DNA from: Euperipatoides rowelli
Taxonomy: Eukaryota > Onychophora > Udeonychophora > Euonychophora > Peripatopsidae
DNA length: 13,282 nt
Strand: one strand, 5' to 3'
Assembly (NCBI GenBank): GCA_003024985.2
Contig: PXIH01S0125045.1
In this document: positions 1 to 7,056 of the stretch, piece by piece
Layout of the letters: each line of letters opens with the position of its first letter
How positions within the stretch are numbered: the first letter of the stretch is position 1
Notes under the pieces: generated by a model
Told to the model about the DNA's origin: nothing
Seen by the model: the letters and a program-made list of their open reading frames with translations, nothing else
Database searches by the model: none
Program-made: the position numbers and the translations under genes

Positions 1-346
1 AGTACTACTTTATGCAGGTAAAAAAAAAAAAAAAAAAAAGTTTATATAGCTTATATTTTATTTTATCTGTTTGTGACAAACATTCAGAGTAGGGGAATGT
101 TTATTTGAACTTTTTCAAACATTTCTAGACAAATAAAATGATTTATTTAAAAAAATATAATGAAACAATTTATTTAAACATTTGATAAATTATTTATTAA
201 ATGTATAAAAAAAAGTTAAGTTACAATCAAGAATTTGTAATTTTGTATTTTTTTTTTATCTTAATCTACTCGTTAGGTTTGAACTGTTTACATCCCAACT
301 GCCTTCTAATTGCTGATAATTTTATTATGAAAAAAAAAAGGGTTTG
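1..346. other. AT-rich intergenic DNA, no gene seen
   Basis: This stretch is dominated by A and T homopolymers, including an uninterrupted run of 20 A at 20-39 and several T/A-rich runs between 120 and 340. The short open frame at 201-449 is made of low-complexity codons and has no recognisable motif. I see no gene here. Confidence 0.6.
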
Positions 347-421
347 CAAAAGCCTAGGAAAGCTAGACCTTCAAGGTTCTTTGTCAGAAAGAAAGGATCA
401 CAATATACATTTCCATACCAT
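347..421 (-). repeat. Truncated copy of a tRNA-headed SINE (body only)
   Basis: Read on the minus strand, this segment shares ordered blocks with the body of the SINE at 4818-4965: TATTGTG, then TTTCTGACAAAGARCC, then AAGGT, and finally CCTAGGCTTTT at the 3' end. The block order and orientation are the same, but the tRNA-like head with its A and B boxes is missing. It is therefore best read as a 5'-truncated or decayed insertion of the same family. The blocks are short and identity between them is moderate, so the family assignment rests on order rather than on overall similarity. Confidence 0.5.
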
Positions 422-454
422 GATTTATTTATATCTTCTCCACTCATAACTTAT

Positions 455-650
455 TGTGGTGAACTGGGCACCAGGGTATCTGGAATTACCTGAGGGGCTG
501 GTCCATGCCTTACTCCTTGTGTGGTGTATGGACCATCCTCTTTTCCCAAAGGCTGGTAGATGGATGCATTTCCCAGCCCAAAGACTGGTGGATGGGTACA
601 TTTCCCAGGCTGATCTAATGAGCCAGTCCGTACCTGGCCCAGACATTTGG
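455..650. repeat. GC-rich repeat island with an internal 32-bp tandem duplication
   Basis: About 200 bp here are much richer in G and C than the surroundings. Inside are two adjacent 32-bp units (545-576 and 577-608) that differ at only four positions, all purine transitions; both start CCCAAAG and end TTTCCCAG. GGTCCAT near 500 and ATGGACC near 530 form a 7-bp inverted pair. CTGGGCACCAGG at 466-477 is roughly mirrored by CTGGGCCAGG read on the minus strand near 632-642. Open frames on both strands come from lack of stops in GC-rich repeats. I read it as a mobile or satellite-like fragment of unknown family. Confidence 0.5.
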
Positions 651-882
651 TATATAAACTTAAAAAAATAGTATCTTGAATAGTAGCCAAGAAAAAGTTA
701 AAAATAAAAAACAATTCACTGTCTGCAATCATCTATCGATAGAGAAATCTGTCCATTATGTAAGAGGAGAAATCCTCAAAAAGATGTCAACCAAAATTGT
801 TTGTTGGGCTGAAAAAAAATATTACTGGTCTTTTGTTGGCTGCACATATAAAAATATGCAAAAAAATTAAACACAATTTATT

Positions 883-1148
883 TTATTTCGCGCACACTGA
901 CTCAGATGTGACTCGGACCTGCACAGGAACGCTTGGAATGAATCCGCAGAGTTGGGACACAAAAACAGTCGGTACAGTTTCAGTCCCTTCATGGAATTTG
1001 AAATCAAGTTTATGCTGAATTATGGGTGCTCGATGCACTTTGAATGTTGGAATATAACTGCCAGAACCAATATTCAATTTAATCTCCGACATGCACACAT
1101 AGGGCTTACCTTCGGTCGTTTGTCATCAGCTGTTATTAGACACACGAC
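883..1148 (-). other. Unrecognised open segment with splice-like borders, possible exon or old transposon fragment
   Basis: On the minus strand one frame is open from 1148 down to a stop near 883, about 88 codons, in a patch noticeably richer in GC than its flanks. It is preceded by a textbook acceptor (a T-rich tract, then TTGTAG, ending at 1149). After 39 nt comes a textbook donor (GAAG|GTAAGC at 1110/1109). The 39-nt piece between these sites is open in one frame only and encodes VVCLITADDKRPK. The frame continues open past the donor, so either a microexon or a longer coding relic is possible. I recognise no domain. It could be a microexon of a minus-strand gene whose other exons lie outside the window, or a decayed transposon. 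Confidence 0.25.
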
Positions 1149-1800
1149 CTACAACAAAATATTGAATAAAAAAAAAAGCTAAATATATGTGGCTGCACAC
1201 TCCATAAGGGCAACAGAAAAACTTCAATGGGCCCATGGGCCACGTATTGGACATGGCTGCTTTATTATAAAAAAAAAAAACTTATAGTTTTATTAAGTTT
1301 AAACATCCTATATAATAAAAAATCAGTGGTCATTCCTCTGTATAGAAAAGTGAGCGTAAGATTTTTGATGTGCTTAAATTTCTCGTGTTTAGATAAAAAA
1401 TATTTTTTTATTATTAGCATTTATTATTATTAAACAATAGGATTTAAGATATTGCTACTGTAATACATGATTATCCTAATAAAAACCACATATTTTTTCA
1501 TTTGAATATTTTGAAACATCATTTTCCGTCCCAAGCATTTCACAGGAACAGATCTGAACAGTTTTAAATTAAATACATTTTCTATTGACATTGAAATAAG
1601 ACTAATTTAGTTCATATCCCAAGTCTGATGTTACTAACAAATATGTTTAATAACTTATATAAATGAAAATTCATATTTATTTATTCATTATTATAGCCAC
1701 AATTATCTCGAATGCTAAGTATTTTGACATCTATTCATTATTATTTTTATAGCATGGAAACAGTGTCCCTCATTAAATTCTCACCTCCATGAATCAAACA
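1149..1800. other. AT-rich intergenic DNA, no gene seen
   Basis: The stretch contains several poly(A) runs, a perfect 12-bp palindrome GGCCCATGGGCC near 1230, and a partial direct repeat of TATTCATTATTAT followed by TATAGC at about 1679-1697 and 1731-1753. The open frame at 1227-1433 has low-complexity composition. I see no gene. Confidence 0.55.
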
Positions 1801-1814
1801 AATTATATTTTCTG

Positions 1815-1828
1815 CTAGTAGATGGCAG
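1815..1828 (+). promoter_or_regulatory. Candidate CTCF site
   Basis: The 14 bases match the CTCF core consensus CCASYAGRKGGCRS at 13 of 14 positions, the one mismatch being T for C at the second base. This is a sequence match only: the consensus is quoted from memory and occupancy is unknown. A YY1-like GGCCATCTTG (CAAGATGGCC on the minus strand) lies 40 bp downstream at 1866-1875, which makes a regulatory reading more attractive. The candidate site at 3015-3028 points the opposite way, so the two would be convergent. Confidence 0.4.
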
Positions 1829-2032
1829 CACTTTCATCAATATTTTTTCCCAAGATTCCAGAGTCGGCCATCTTGCTGACTGTGTCAAAAAAAAAAAATG
1901 AAAAGTTGGTATTTATGTGCAATTTTTATAATTTTTAGTTAAGAAACGATAGTGATTATTGTAAATTCTAACATCCGTGAACTCTAAAACCAAGTAAGTA
2001 AAAATAACATAAAATATTTGTTTATATACCGG

Positions 2033-2147
2033 TATTGCAATTCTTACTTACATGTGTTGATGTGAATTCCAAACAATAATCTATTTTCTTCTTAAAAAGT
2101 TCACTTTTAGGCTCATATTTAGAACCCATTCCTCACCTCTGTGAGTT
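2033..2147. repeat. Direct repeat copy 1 (family A)
   Basis: This copy aligns with 2305-2417 at a spacing of about 272 bp. The middle of the unit is the most conserved part: from CTTAAAAAGTTCAC to ATATTTAGA the two copies are identical over 33 bp. Both copies also share ACATGTGT..GATGT and AATTCCAAACAAT, and both end in TTCCTCACCTCYGTGA. The outer parts differ by many substitutions and small indels. The last motif recurs imperfectly at about 1782-1795, so a third decayed copy may exist. Confidence 0.7.
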
Positions 2148-2177
2148 GCTCACGGATGTGAAATTCACTGAGGTGAG
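2132..2177. repeat. Inverted repeat at the edge of family A copy 1
   Basis: The arms CTCACCTCTGTGA (2132-2144) and TCACTGAGGTGAG (2165-2177) are complementary at 12 of 13 positions around a 20-nt loop. The arm motif is the same CTCACCTCYGTGA that ends the family A repeats, so this may be a junction between two oppositely oriented repeat ends. Confidence 0.6.
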
Positions 2178-2304
2178 AACAAATTACCGAGATGATTCAG
2201 GGGATTCAATAATGATAAATATTGCACCACAAATATGTTAAACTAAATTGTGGTTTAAATCTAGCATAATTTTTTTTTTTAATTTTATATATTTGCAATT
2301 TCAA

Positions 2305-2417
2305 TACTGCAATACGTATTAAGTTACATGTGTAGATGTCAATTCCAAACAATTTATTTTTCCTTAAAAAGTTCACTTTTAGGCTCATATTTAGAGCCAG
2401 TTCCTCACCTCCGTGAA
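2305..2417. repeat. Direct repeat copy 2 (family A)
   Basis: This is the second copy of the unit described at 2033-2147, in the same orientation. It ends at TTCCTCACCTCCGTGAA and is followed by AT-rich DNA without the inverted arm found beside copy 1. The open frame running through it on the minus strand (2206-2448) has no recognisable content. Confidence 0.7.
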
Positions 2418-2584
2418 AGGCTAATGAAAACACGGTATTTATAAACAAAATAAATATAATTTAGTAGGACCAGCTTATGATTTTACTAGTAATAAGTGGT
2501 AGATCACAATAAAAAGAAAATTTGTTTAGAAAATAAAATTTTTAATATAATTTATTTTTGTTCAAATATATTTTATGGAGAATG

Positions 2585-2652
2585 TTGGGAGGGATGGGCA
2601 GAGGAGGTATTAGGGGAGGCTGTAGGGGTGGGGAAAAAGTTGAGGGATGGGG
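2585..2652 (+). other. G-rich strand tract, weak quadruplex potential
   Basis: The plus strand carries at least eight runs of three or four G within about 68 bases in otherwise AT-rich DNA, starting at 2587 with GGGAGGGATGGG and ending with GAGGGATGGGG. Two loops between runs exceed seven bases, so it does not fit the strict quadruplex rule throughout. It lies about 190 bp upstream of the GC-box/CCAAT patch at 2840-2972. Confidence 0.45.
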
Positions 2653-2839
2653 ATATCTAAGGCCCCATATATCATTTCACAAGGGGCTTTTTAGCTAGTT
2701 ATATATAAATAGCCTTCTTGTAATATCTTGTAATTTATTATAAACTCATTTTATTGTTATAAATTTAATACAAAATATATCTAGACTTGCTTAAAAGCCC
2801 GTTTCCCACCGCACTTCCAACGGGAAAAAACCAAAAAAA

Positions 2840-2972
2840 GGGGGGGCGGGGCTACACTATAGGCCCAGGGTTAACCCACATGTGTGCAGTAAATTCCCAA
2901 AACCCCATCTGATTGGAACAATAAGAACCCAATCCTACGATTACTTAAATGCCAGACGTTCTTCCGACCAAT
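2840..2972. promoter_or_regulatory. Promoter-like patch: GC box plus three CCAAT boxes
   Basis: A canonical GC box, GGGGGGGCGGGGC, lies at 2840-2852. It is followed by a perfect 10-bp palindrome GGGTTAACCC at 2868-2877. Three CCAAT pentamers follow within 61 bp: ATTGG at 2912-2916 (reverse orientation), CCAAT at 2929-2933 and CCAAT at 2968-2972. Sp1/KLF-type and NF-Y factors bind such words in animals. No gene start is recognisable within a kilobase on either side, so this could drive an unannotated transcript, act as an enhancer, or be a transposon's own promoter. Direction cannot be decided from the sequence. Confidence 0.4.
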
Positions 2973-3014
2973 CAAAAACTTTCACACATAAGTTGTTTTC
3001 AAAGCCCATCAACA

Positions 3015-3028
3015 GCGACATCTAGCAG
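3015..3028 (-). promoter_or_regulatory. Weaker candidate CTCF site
   Basis: On the minus strand the core reads TAGATGTCGC, matching the central ten positions of the CTCF consensus at nine, and 11 of 14 over the full core. One of the invariant G positions is T. It is listed because it sits 43 bp beyond the CCAAT cluster and is oriented against the better match at 1815-1828. Confidence 0.25.
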
Positions 3029-3389
3029 CATGACAGACTTCCATTAATGACCAAAGTGACCAAACTTGCCATTTATTATATTGGATTATAAAAATTATAT
3101 ATGGTATTATTGGATTAATAAAAAAAGAGAGGCGTCATGTATAGTAGACTACTATAAAATGTTGATGAGCAATTTCTTGAACAGCTGGCTTAAATTGTTA
3201 GAATCAAAATAAATAAGAATAAAATGTTATTTTTTTTTTGAAGAAATGATATCTCAATTTTATAGTAGCCAACGAGTTATTTTTATTGATTTTGGATAGA
3301 TTTAAGTTAACATTATACTGGATTTTTTGCTGTACTGGATTACATTATATTGAATACATTTAACCTTAGAAGTATAGCAAATCTGCAGG

Positions 3390-3460
3390 AACTTTAACAA
3401 TTTTTTTTATACTGAATATTTTGTTATATCAGTATTTGTTATAATGGAATTTCACCTATA
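3390..3460. mobile_element. Possible decayed pogo/Tigger-type transposon end
   Basis: The end of this stretch, with TTGTTATATCAGTATTTG followed by TTATAATGGAATTTCACC, has the texture of pogo/Tigger terminal repeats, in which GTTATA words alternate with a terminal GAAATTTCAC-like end. The palindrome TATAGTAG-A-CTACTATA at 3140-3156 lies on the left but does not pair with this end. I could not find a convincing opposite terminus, so this is a tentative remnant at best. Confidence 0.2.
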
Positions 3461-3805
3461 TATTAGAGAGTTTAGATTAGAGCTTACATTTTGACCAAAT
3501 ACGAATAGTCCTTGAAAAAAGCAAACATCCTATATTGCATTGGCCAAACTATGAAATCATATACAGAACTATGATATTGTCCAATTATTATAACCCATGA
3601 TCAATAAATTTTAGTGATTTTGCTTAATGGATCATGATTCATTATCTCGCTTGGCTAATATGGGCTGACCATAATGGAGCTGACATTTTTCTCGTGTTGA
3701 GATTACAATTTTACACCGCTATTTAAAATTATATACTATTAGGCTATTTTAAAATAGAATTGTTACAAATCATTACTTTTTAAAATTGAATTCTTTACTG
3801 TAAAT
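3461..3805. other. AT-rich intergenic DNA, no gene seen
   Basis: No open frame of note is present. ATGATC near 3597 and GATCAT near 3650 form a loose inverted pair, but no clear element is delimited. Confidence 0.5.
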
Positions 3806-3860
3806 CAGGGGTGTCAAACTCGCGGGCCGCATGCGGCCCTAAGCAATTATTTGTGCGGCC
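3806..3860 (+). mobile_element. hAT-type transposon 5' terminus
   Basis: CAGGGGTGTCAAACTC at 3806-3821 is a very characteristic end of non-autonomous hAT-superfamily elements. It is followed by GC-rich subterminal sequence including a perfect 16-bp palindrome, GGGCCGCATGCGGCCC (3824-3839), and then TGTGCGGCCCAGGCC. I found no complementary GAGTTTGACACC end anywhere in the window, so the element is truncated, or its other end is too decayed to see. The open frame at 3811-4032 lies over this end and is not a gene. Confidence 0.7.
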
Positions 3861-4288
3861 CAGGCCTAGCCAATTACGGTATCCTAATATCGCGTCACCT
3901 TACACACAGGCACACCAATTCCGTAAAACGCTTATTAATTTTTGCAAATATTCAGTGTCTGGTAAGTTAATGTTGAAGAAAAAATATTACNAATTTTCAT
4001 TGGAAAATATGAAATATTACATTGACTTTTGATGTATTAATTTATTAAAGATGTTTTTTAATCAGAAAAACAAAAATAAATAAATTTAACACATAGTTGT
4101 TATATCAGAAAATATGCACAACTTGCTTTTGCTTGATTATTAACTATTATTACATAATGCATAGCTTACAAGTTTTTAAAATTGTATATTTATTTTTTAC
4201 ATGAAAAAGATGTAGCCTATATTTTATGATATTCAAAACATTAAAATAATTAACATATTTCATTATTTACATAATGAACAATAATTTA
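3861..4288. other. AT-rich DNA, possible decayed hAT interior; one N at 3991
   Basis: Nothing codes here. The stretch may be the internal part of the hAT element that starts at 3806, because composition drops to plain AT-rich DNA soon after the terminus. A single ambiguous base lies at 3991. Confidence 0.4.
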
Positions 4289-4332
4289 GAGGGGAGTCAC
4301 CGCTATATCGGAGGGGAGTCACCCCTGTATGT
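4289..4332. repeat. 22-bp tandem duplication
   Basis: Two adjacent 22-bp units, each beginning GAGGGGAGTCACC, differ at four positions (4289-4310 and 4311-4332). The second copy can also fold as AGGGG-AGTCA-CCCCT. Just downstream, TGTAAGC (4330-4336) and GCTTACA (4351-4357) form a stem, and ATGTAC-A-GTACAT (4374-4386) is a palindrome. Confidence 0.7.
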
Positions 4333-4386
4333 AAGCTCTGTTGTATATAGGCTTACAGTGTATGAAGTACTCTATGTACAGTACAT

Positions 4387-4712
4387 CTAGCCTATATCTG
4401 TATTCAGGCTAATCCTCTATGCAACACATTATTTATAAGTATAAACTATACATACTGTACATCATATTATACATGTTTACCCAATTTATTGTTTTATAAA
4501 TATTCAGCAGTTTATATACCATATGCAGTCAATAATTCAAACCCCTAAAAGTGCACTTACAACAAGCCATTGGCCCTATTCAGGTAATATACAGTACCTC
4601 ACCTGTGAACTTTACCTCTAATATAATTTTAAACATTATATAAGTATTAGCAATCGCTATATATTGTACAATAACTCAGTGTCAGTGTTTGTGAGGGTCC
4701 TGCAAGTCACCC
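4387..4712. other. AT-rich intergenic DNA, no gene seen
   Basis: I see no gene or element in this stretch beyond short alternating TA tracts and a single CTCACCTGTGAAC word near 4600, which resembles the end motif of the family A repeats. Confidence 0.5.
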
Positions 4713-4736
4713 TTTTTTTTTTTGGGGGGGGGGGGG
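4713..4736. repeat. T11-G13 homopolymer junction
   Basis: Eleven T are followed directly by thirteen G on the plus strand. Runs this long are prone to length error in sequencing and assembly, so the exact lengths should not be trusted. Thirteen consecutive G could also fold as an intermolecular quadruplex. Confidence 0.8.
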
Positions 4737-4817
4737 TCCTTTTAATAATTACCTAGAAAACTTAGATTGTAACACCTGGCTGAAAGAAATAATGTAGAAA
4801 TTGAAAAACAAAATGTG

Positions 4818-4965
4818 TAAAAAAGCCTAGGCATGCCAGACTTTCACCTTAAAATGTTCTTCCGGGCTCTTTGTCAGAAACACAATATCCATGTATATGG
4901 CAGGTTTCAAACCTGTGCTGCTTGGTTTTACAGTCAGCCTTCTCACCAACTGCTCCACCATGACA
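4818..4965 (-). mobile_element. tRNA-derived SINE, minus strand
   Basis: Read on the minus strand, the element starts with a tRNA-like head. The A-box TGGAGCAGTTGG (4957-4946) and B-box GGTTTGAAACC (4913-4903) each depart from the Pol III consensus at one position, and they are separated by 32 nt, as in a tRNA. The sequence between them contains CTGTAAA, which resembles a tRNA-Tyr (GTA) anticodon loop. The body follows, with TTTCTGACAAAGAGCC near 4865-4880, and it ends in CCTAGGCTTTTTT near 4818. A second, headless copy lies at 347-421. Two related copies in one window imply a family of some abundance. I do not recognise a named family. Confidence 0.65.
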
Positions 4966-4977
4966 TAATGATCATTT

Positions 4978-5305
4978 AGGTTAATTTGATTTATTAATAA
5001 GGGTTGGTCATTATTATTGATTTAACTAATGGGGTTCAGATTAAGAATTTTGATAAAATAATAAGACCCTGATCCGTCTAATAATAATGTTCAATAAATG
5101 GTTGTATTTGGAATAAATAGTAATGATAAGTTTTCTACATAGACACTAATGAAATTTAAATCATCAAAAACAATCATAATAGATTAATTATAATTGTGGG
5201 TCCCTTTCTCACTTGTTGTCTTACTTCTGCTAACATGCATGTACTTTAAATCCACCTTTGCAATAACTAATAATGTACAAATCAATTAATTCACAATCTA
5301 GTTTG
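4978..5305. repeat. Direct repeat copy 1 (family B)
   Basis: This segment aligns with 5465-5785 in the same orientation, at an estimated three-quarters identity by eye. Shared blocks in order are TTATTGATTTAA, TAATGGGGTTC, CTAATAATAA, ATGGTTGT, AATAGTAATGAT, AAAAACAATCAT, ATAGATTAAT and AATAACTAATAAT. It reads as a long-decayed tandem or interspersed duplication. No terminal inverted repeats or poly(A) were found. Confidence 0.65.
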
Positions 5306-5464
5306 TATAAATTTATTCTGTATAACTTAATTTCTACAGAATTATTATTTTTATTTAATTATATTTATTTATATGATCTTAGTTACTAATCATCTAACAA
5401 CTATCAACAATGGACCTGGAAGATCACCTAAGGGTAAAAGTTTGGATAATTCGATTATGATGAT

Positions 5465-5785
5465 GATTAATTGGATTAGAAATGGGCATATTATTGATTT
5501 AATTAATGGGGTTCGGGTTAGGACTGTGAATAAAATATTAAGGCCACCGATAAATCTAATAATAAATGTTCCACGAATGGTTGTGCAAGAGTAAATAGTA
5601 ATGATCAGTTTGCTATGTAGATGCTAGTAAAATTTTAAATTATTAAAAACAATCATTATAGATTAATTTTGGGGGGTCCTTCCTCCTTTTGTGCCTTTCT
5701 GTGTGCACTGTGCATACCTTTAAATTCACTTCTACAATAACTAATAATATACACGACTCAAATTCCTTCAAGTCTTAATTAACTA
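5465..5785. repeat. Direct repeat copy 2 (family B)
   Basis: This is the second copy of the unit at 4978-5305. Its minus strand and the adjacent 5373-5464 contain a long hydrophobic frame that is open if AGA is read as Ser and TGA as Trp, as in invertebrate mitochondria. Copy 1 keeps only a small part of that frame (TPLVKSMM against TPLIKSMM). I could not assign it to a mitochondrial gene from memory, so it stays an unexplained repeat. Confidence 0.6.
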
Positions 5786-6060
5786 TTGTTTTGAAATAAA
5801 TATTTATTTGGTTACCTTGTTAACAGTAACATTATGTTATATTTTGCAAGTATACGCTATGCGAATTACTTACAGCATAAAACTTTTTTTTTTTTTTTAA
5901 AAAAAAAACCTTATGTATAAAAATGGAATAGCTTATTTTGATTTTCTAATTAATAGTAGGATAGATGGGTATTTAAATGAGCGTTTTTCAGTTAAATTAG
6001 GCCAATGAAACTAAAAATATAATATTAATCTGAAAGCTTAACAGCGTGATCGCATAGAAA
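5786..6060. other. AT-rich DNA upstream of the mannosidase gene, no gene seen
   Basis: The main feature is a run of 15 T followed by 10 A (5884-5908), which can fold back on itself. Nothing else is recognisable before composition becomes more balanced near 6060. Confidence 0.5.
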
Positions 6061-6178
6061 TACATTACTCTCACCCTCTTTGTTTGTTTGTTTTTAATTT
6101 TTCCCCCGCCTTCAGTACTTGAAAGAAAGAAACTTAAATCCGCAGTCTACTGGATTCTGCCAGTCTGTGAGGGAGCAT

Positions 6179-6204
6179 AACGGAGTAAAAGAACGGCTGC
6201 CGTT
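6179..6204. promoter_or_regulatory. Cluster of Myb-like AACGG words
   Basis: AACGG occurs at 6179-6183 and 6192-6196, and its complement CCGTT at 6200-6204. The last two form the inverted repeat AACGG-CTG-CCGTT. YAACNG is the animal Myb recognition core, so a paired Myb site near the start of transcription is possible. This is a motif-only call. Confidence 0.3.
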
Positions 6205-6266
6205 GTTGACGTTTATAGGGGTGATAAGCTCCCGGATGTTATTTAAAATTCATAAAAGAAGTGGAA

Positions 6267-6335
6267 ATGGCCTCTGAGTGTGCGCCGCAAAGCTTCAGAC
6301 GAGATCCAATTCTGTCTGTCTACATCATTTCATAG
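6267..6335 (+). other. Upstream ORF of 22 codons in the 5' exon
   Basis: The ATG at 6267 has G at -3 and G at +4, a strong initiation context. It opens a 22-codon frame that stops at TAG 6333-6335, five bases before the donor at 6341. After splicing, the next ATG in the message would be the mannosidase start two bases past the junction. The spliced leader between the uORF stop and the main ATG would then be only 7 nt, which leaves little room for reinitiation. If transcription begins upstream of 6267, this uORF could strongly dampen translation. Whether the start site lies upstream is inferred. Confidence 0.4.
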
Positions 6336-6340
6336 GAAAG

Positions 6341-7054
6341 GTATGTTATAAACAACACTTAAATGCTACTGTGGGATTTACATTGTAAATCACTGATCAT
6401 CTTTGGATTATGAGAAACTATAAATACGACAATGAAAGTGTTAGTCTTGCCTATTTGGCAGCAACAAAAACTGCAATGATGAGAGAGGAAGGTTGAGTTT
6501 ATATAAATGGTTTTGAATATCTTCAACGCTAATGTTGGGTCTAGTGTGCGCGTGACGTTGCCAACTAAAGAAAATCTTGTTTTGGACTATTTTTTTTTTT
6601 TTAATAAAAAAGACATTAAACTGGAAATGAAATTGATTTAAATTATGCCCTGCTTCTTAACGCACACTGTCACGAGATGAGCAAAACGACGTTGTCTAGA
6701 TTTGACATGGGAAAGAAGTGAATGCTTTTAATTGTTTTTATTTCGACAAAACTTTTAATTTGGATCTTTTACATTTTTATGCACAGTCAAGTCCTAGGAT
6801 TTATAATTGGAATTCCGGTTTATTAAAACATTACATAACTTCAGATTTACTCATTCATGAATGCATAATTTGAAATAATTCAACGTTTAAAACTTGATTA
6901 AAATCGCCCAAAGAAGAAAATCAAAGTACCGTATGTTTTTATTCTTCGCCGCTGCAATCCACAATGATGGCGAAGTCTATATTATTTTGGCCTCAATCCA
7001 TCAGGTAGTATATTTTGTTTGAAAATTTGACTGTATTTAATATTGTCATTTCAG
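6341..7054 (+). other. Candidate 5'UTR intron, 714 bp
   Basis: The intron starts GTATGT and ends ATTGTCATTTCAG, a pyrimidine-rich acceptor. TTGACTG around 7027-7033 and TTTAAT near 7036-7041 lie at suitable distances for a branch point. It contains T13-type homopolymers and, at 6543-6550 and 6661-6668, the 8-bp inverted pair AGTGTGCG/CGCACACT. No coding content is needed to explain it. Removing it places the ATG two bases after the splice junction. Confidence 0.6.
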
Positions 7055-7056
7055 CC

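Larger units (their letters stand above)
6116..6340 (+). other. Candidate 5' untranslated exon of the mannosidase gene
   Basis: The patch from about 6110 to 6340 is richer in GC than its surroundings and ends at AAG|GTATGT (6340/6341), a near-ideal donor. Its upstream edge follows a T/C-rich tract and CAG at 6113-6115. That could be an acceptor, making this an internal UTR exon. It could equally be an initiator-like TTCAGTA start, making it the first exon. Frame 1 is open for 53 codons from 6116 but stops at 6275, well before the donor, so I read the exon as non-coding. It holds the short upstream ORF at 6267-6335 and the AACGG cluster at 6179-6204. The 5' boundary is uncertain. Confidence 0.5.

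Noticed and set aside
456-671. Overlapping ORFs on both strands in the GC-rich island
   Set aside because: They are explained by low stop-codon density in a GC-rich repeat; internal tandem duplication accounts for the peptide repetition.
4899-4962. Functional tRNA-Tyr gene on the minus strand
   Set aside because: Both promoter boxes carry mismatches, a complete acceptor stem does not form by eye, and the SINE body follows directly.
5373-5594. Plus-strand 73-codon ORF as a gene
   Set aside because: It overlaps a decayed repeat, the related copy does not keep the frame, and no motif is recognised.
6543-6668. Transposon delimited by AGTGTGCG/CGCACACT
   Set aside because: The arms are only 8 bp, the flanks show no target duplication, and the interior has no transposon features.
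6965-7004. Alternative first exon with ATGATGGCGAAG and a CAG|GTAGTA donor
   Set aside because: The intron to the acceptor at 7054 would be only about 50 bp, and the frame is not needed by the protein. It is kept only as a remote possibility.
7015-7056. Extended start adding 14 residues to the mannosidase
   Set aside because: The first codon there is TTG, not ATG. The extension spans the splice acceptor, and the basic tail plus signal anchor starts naturally at 7057.
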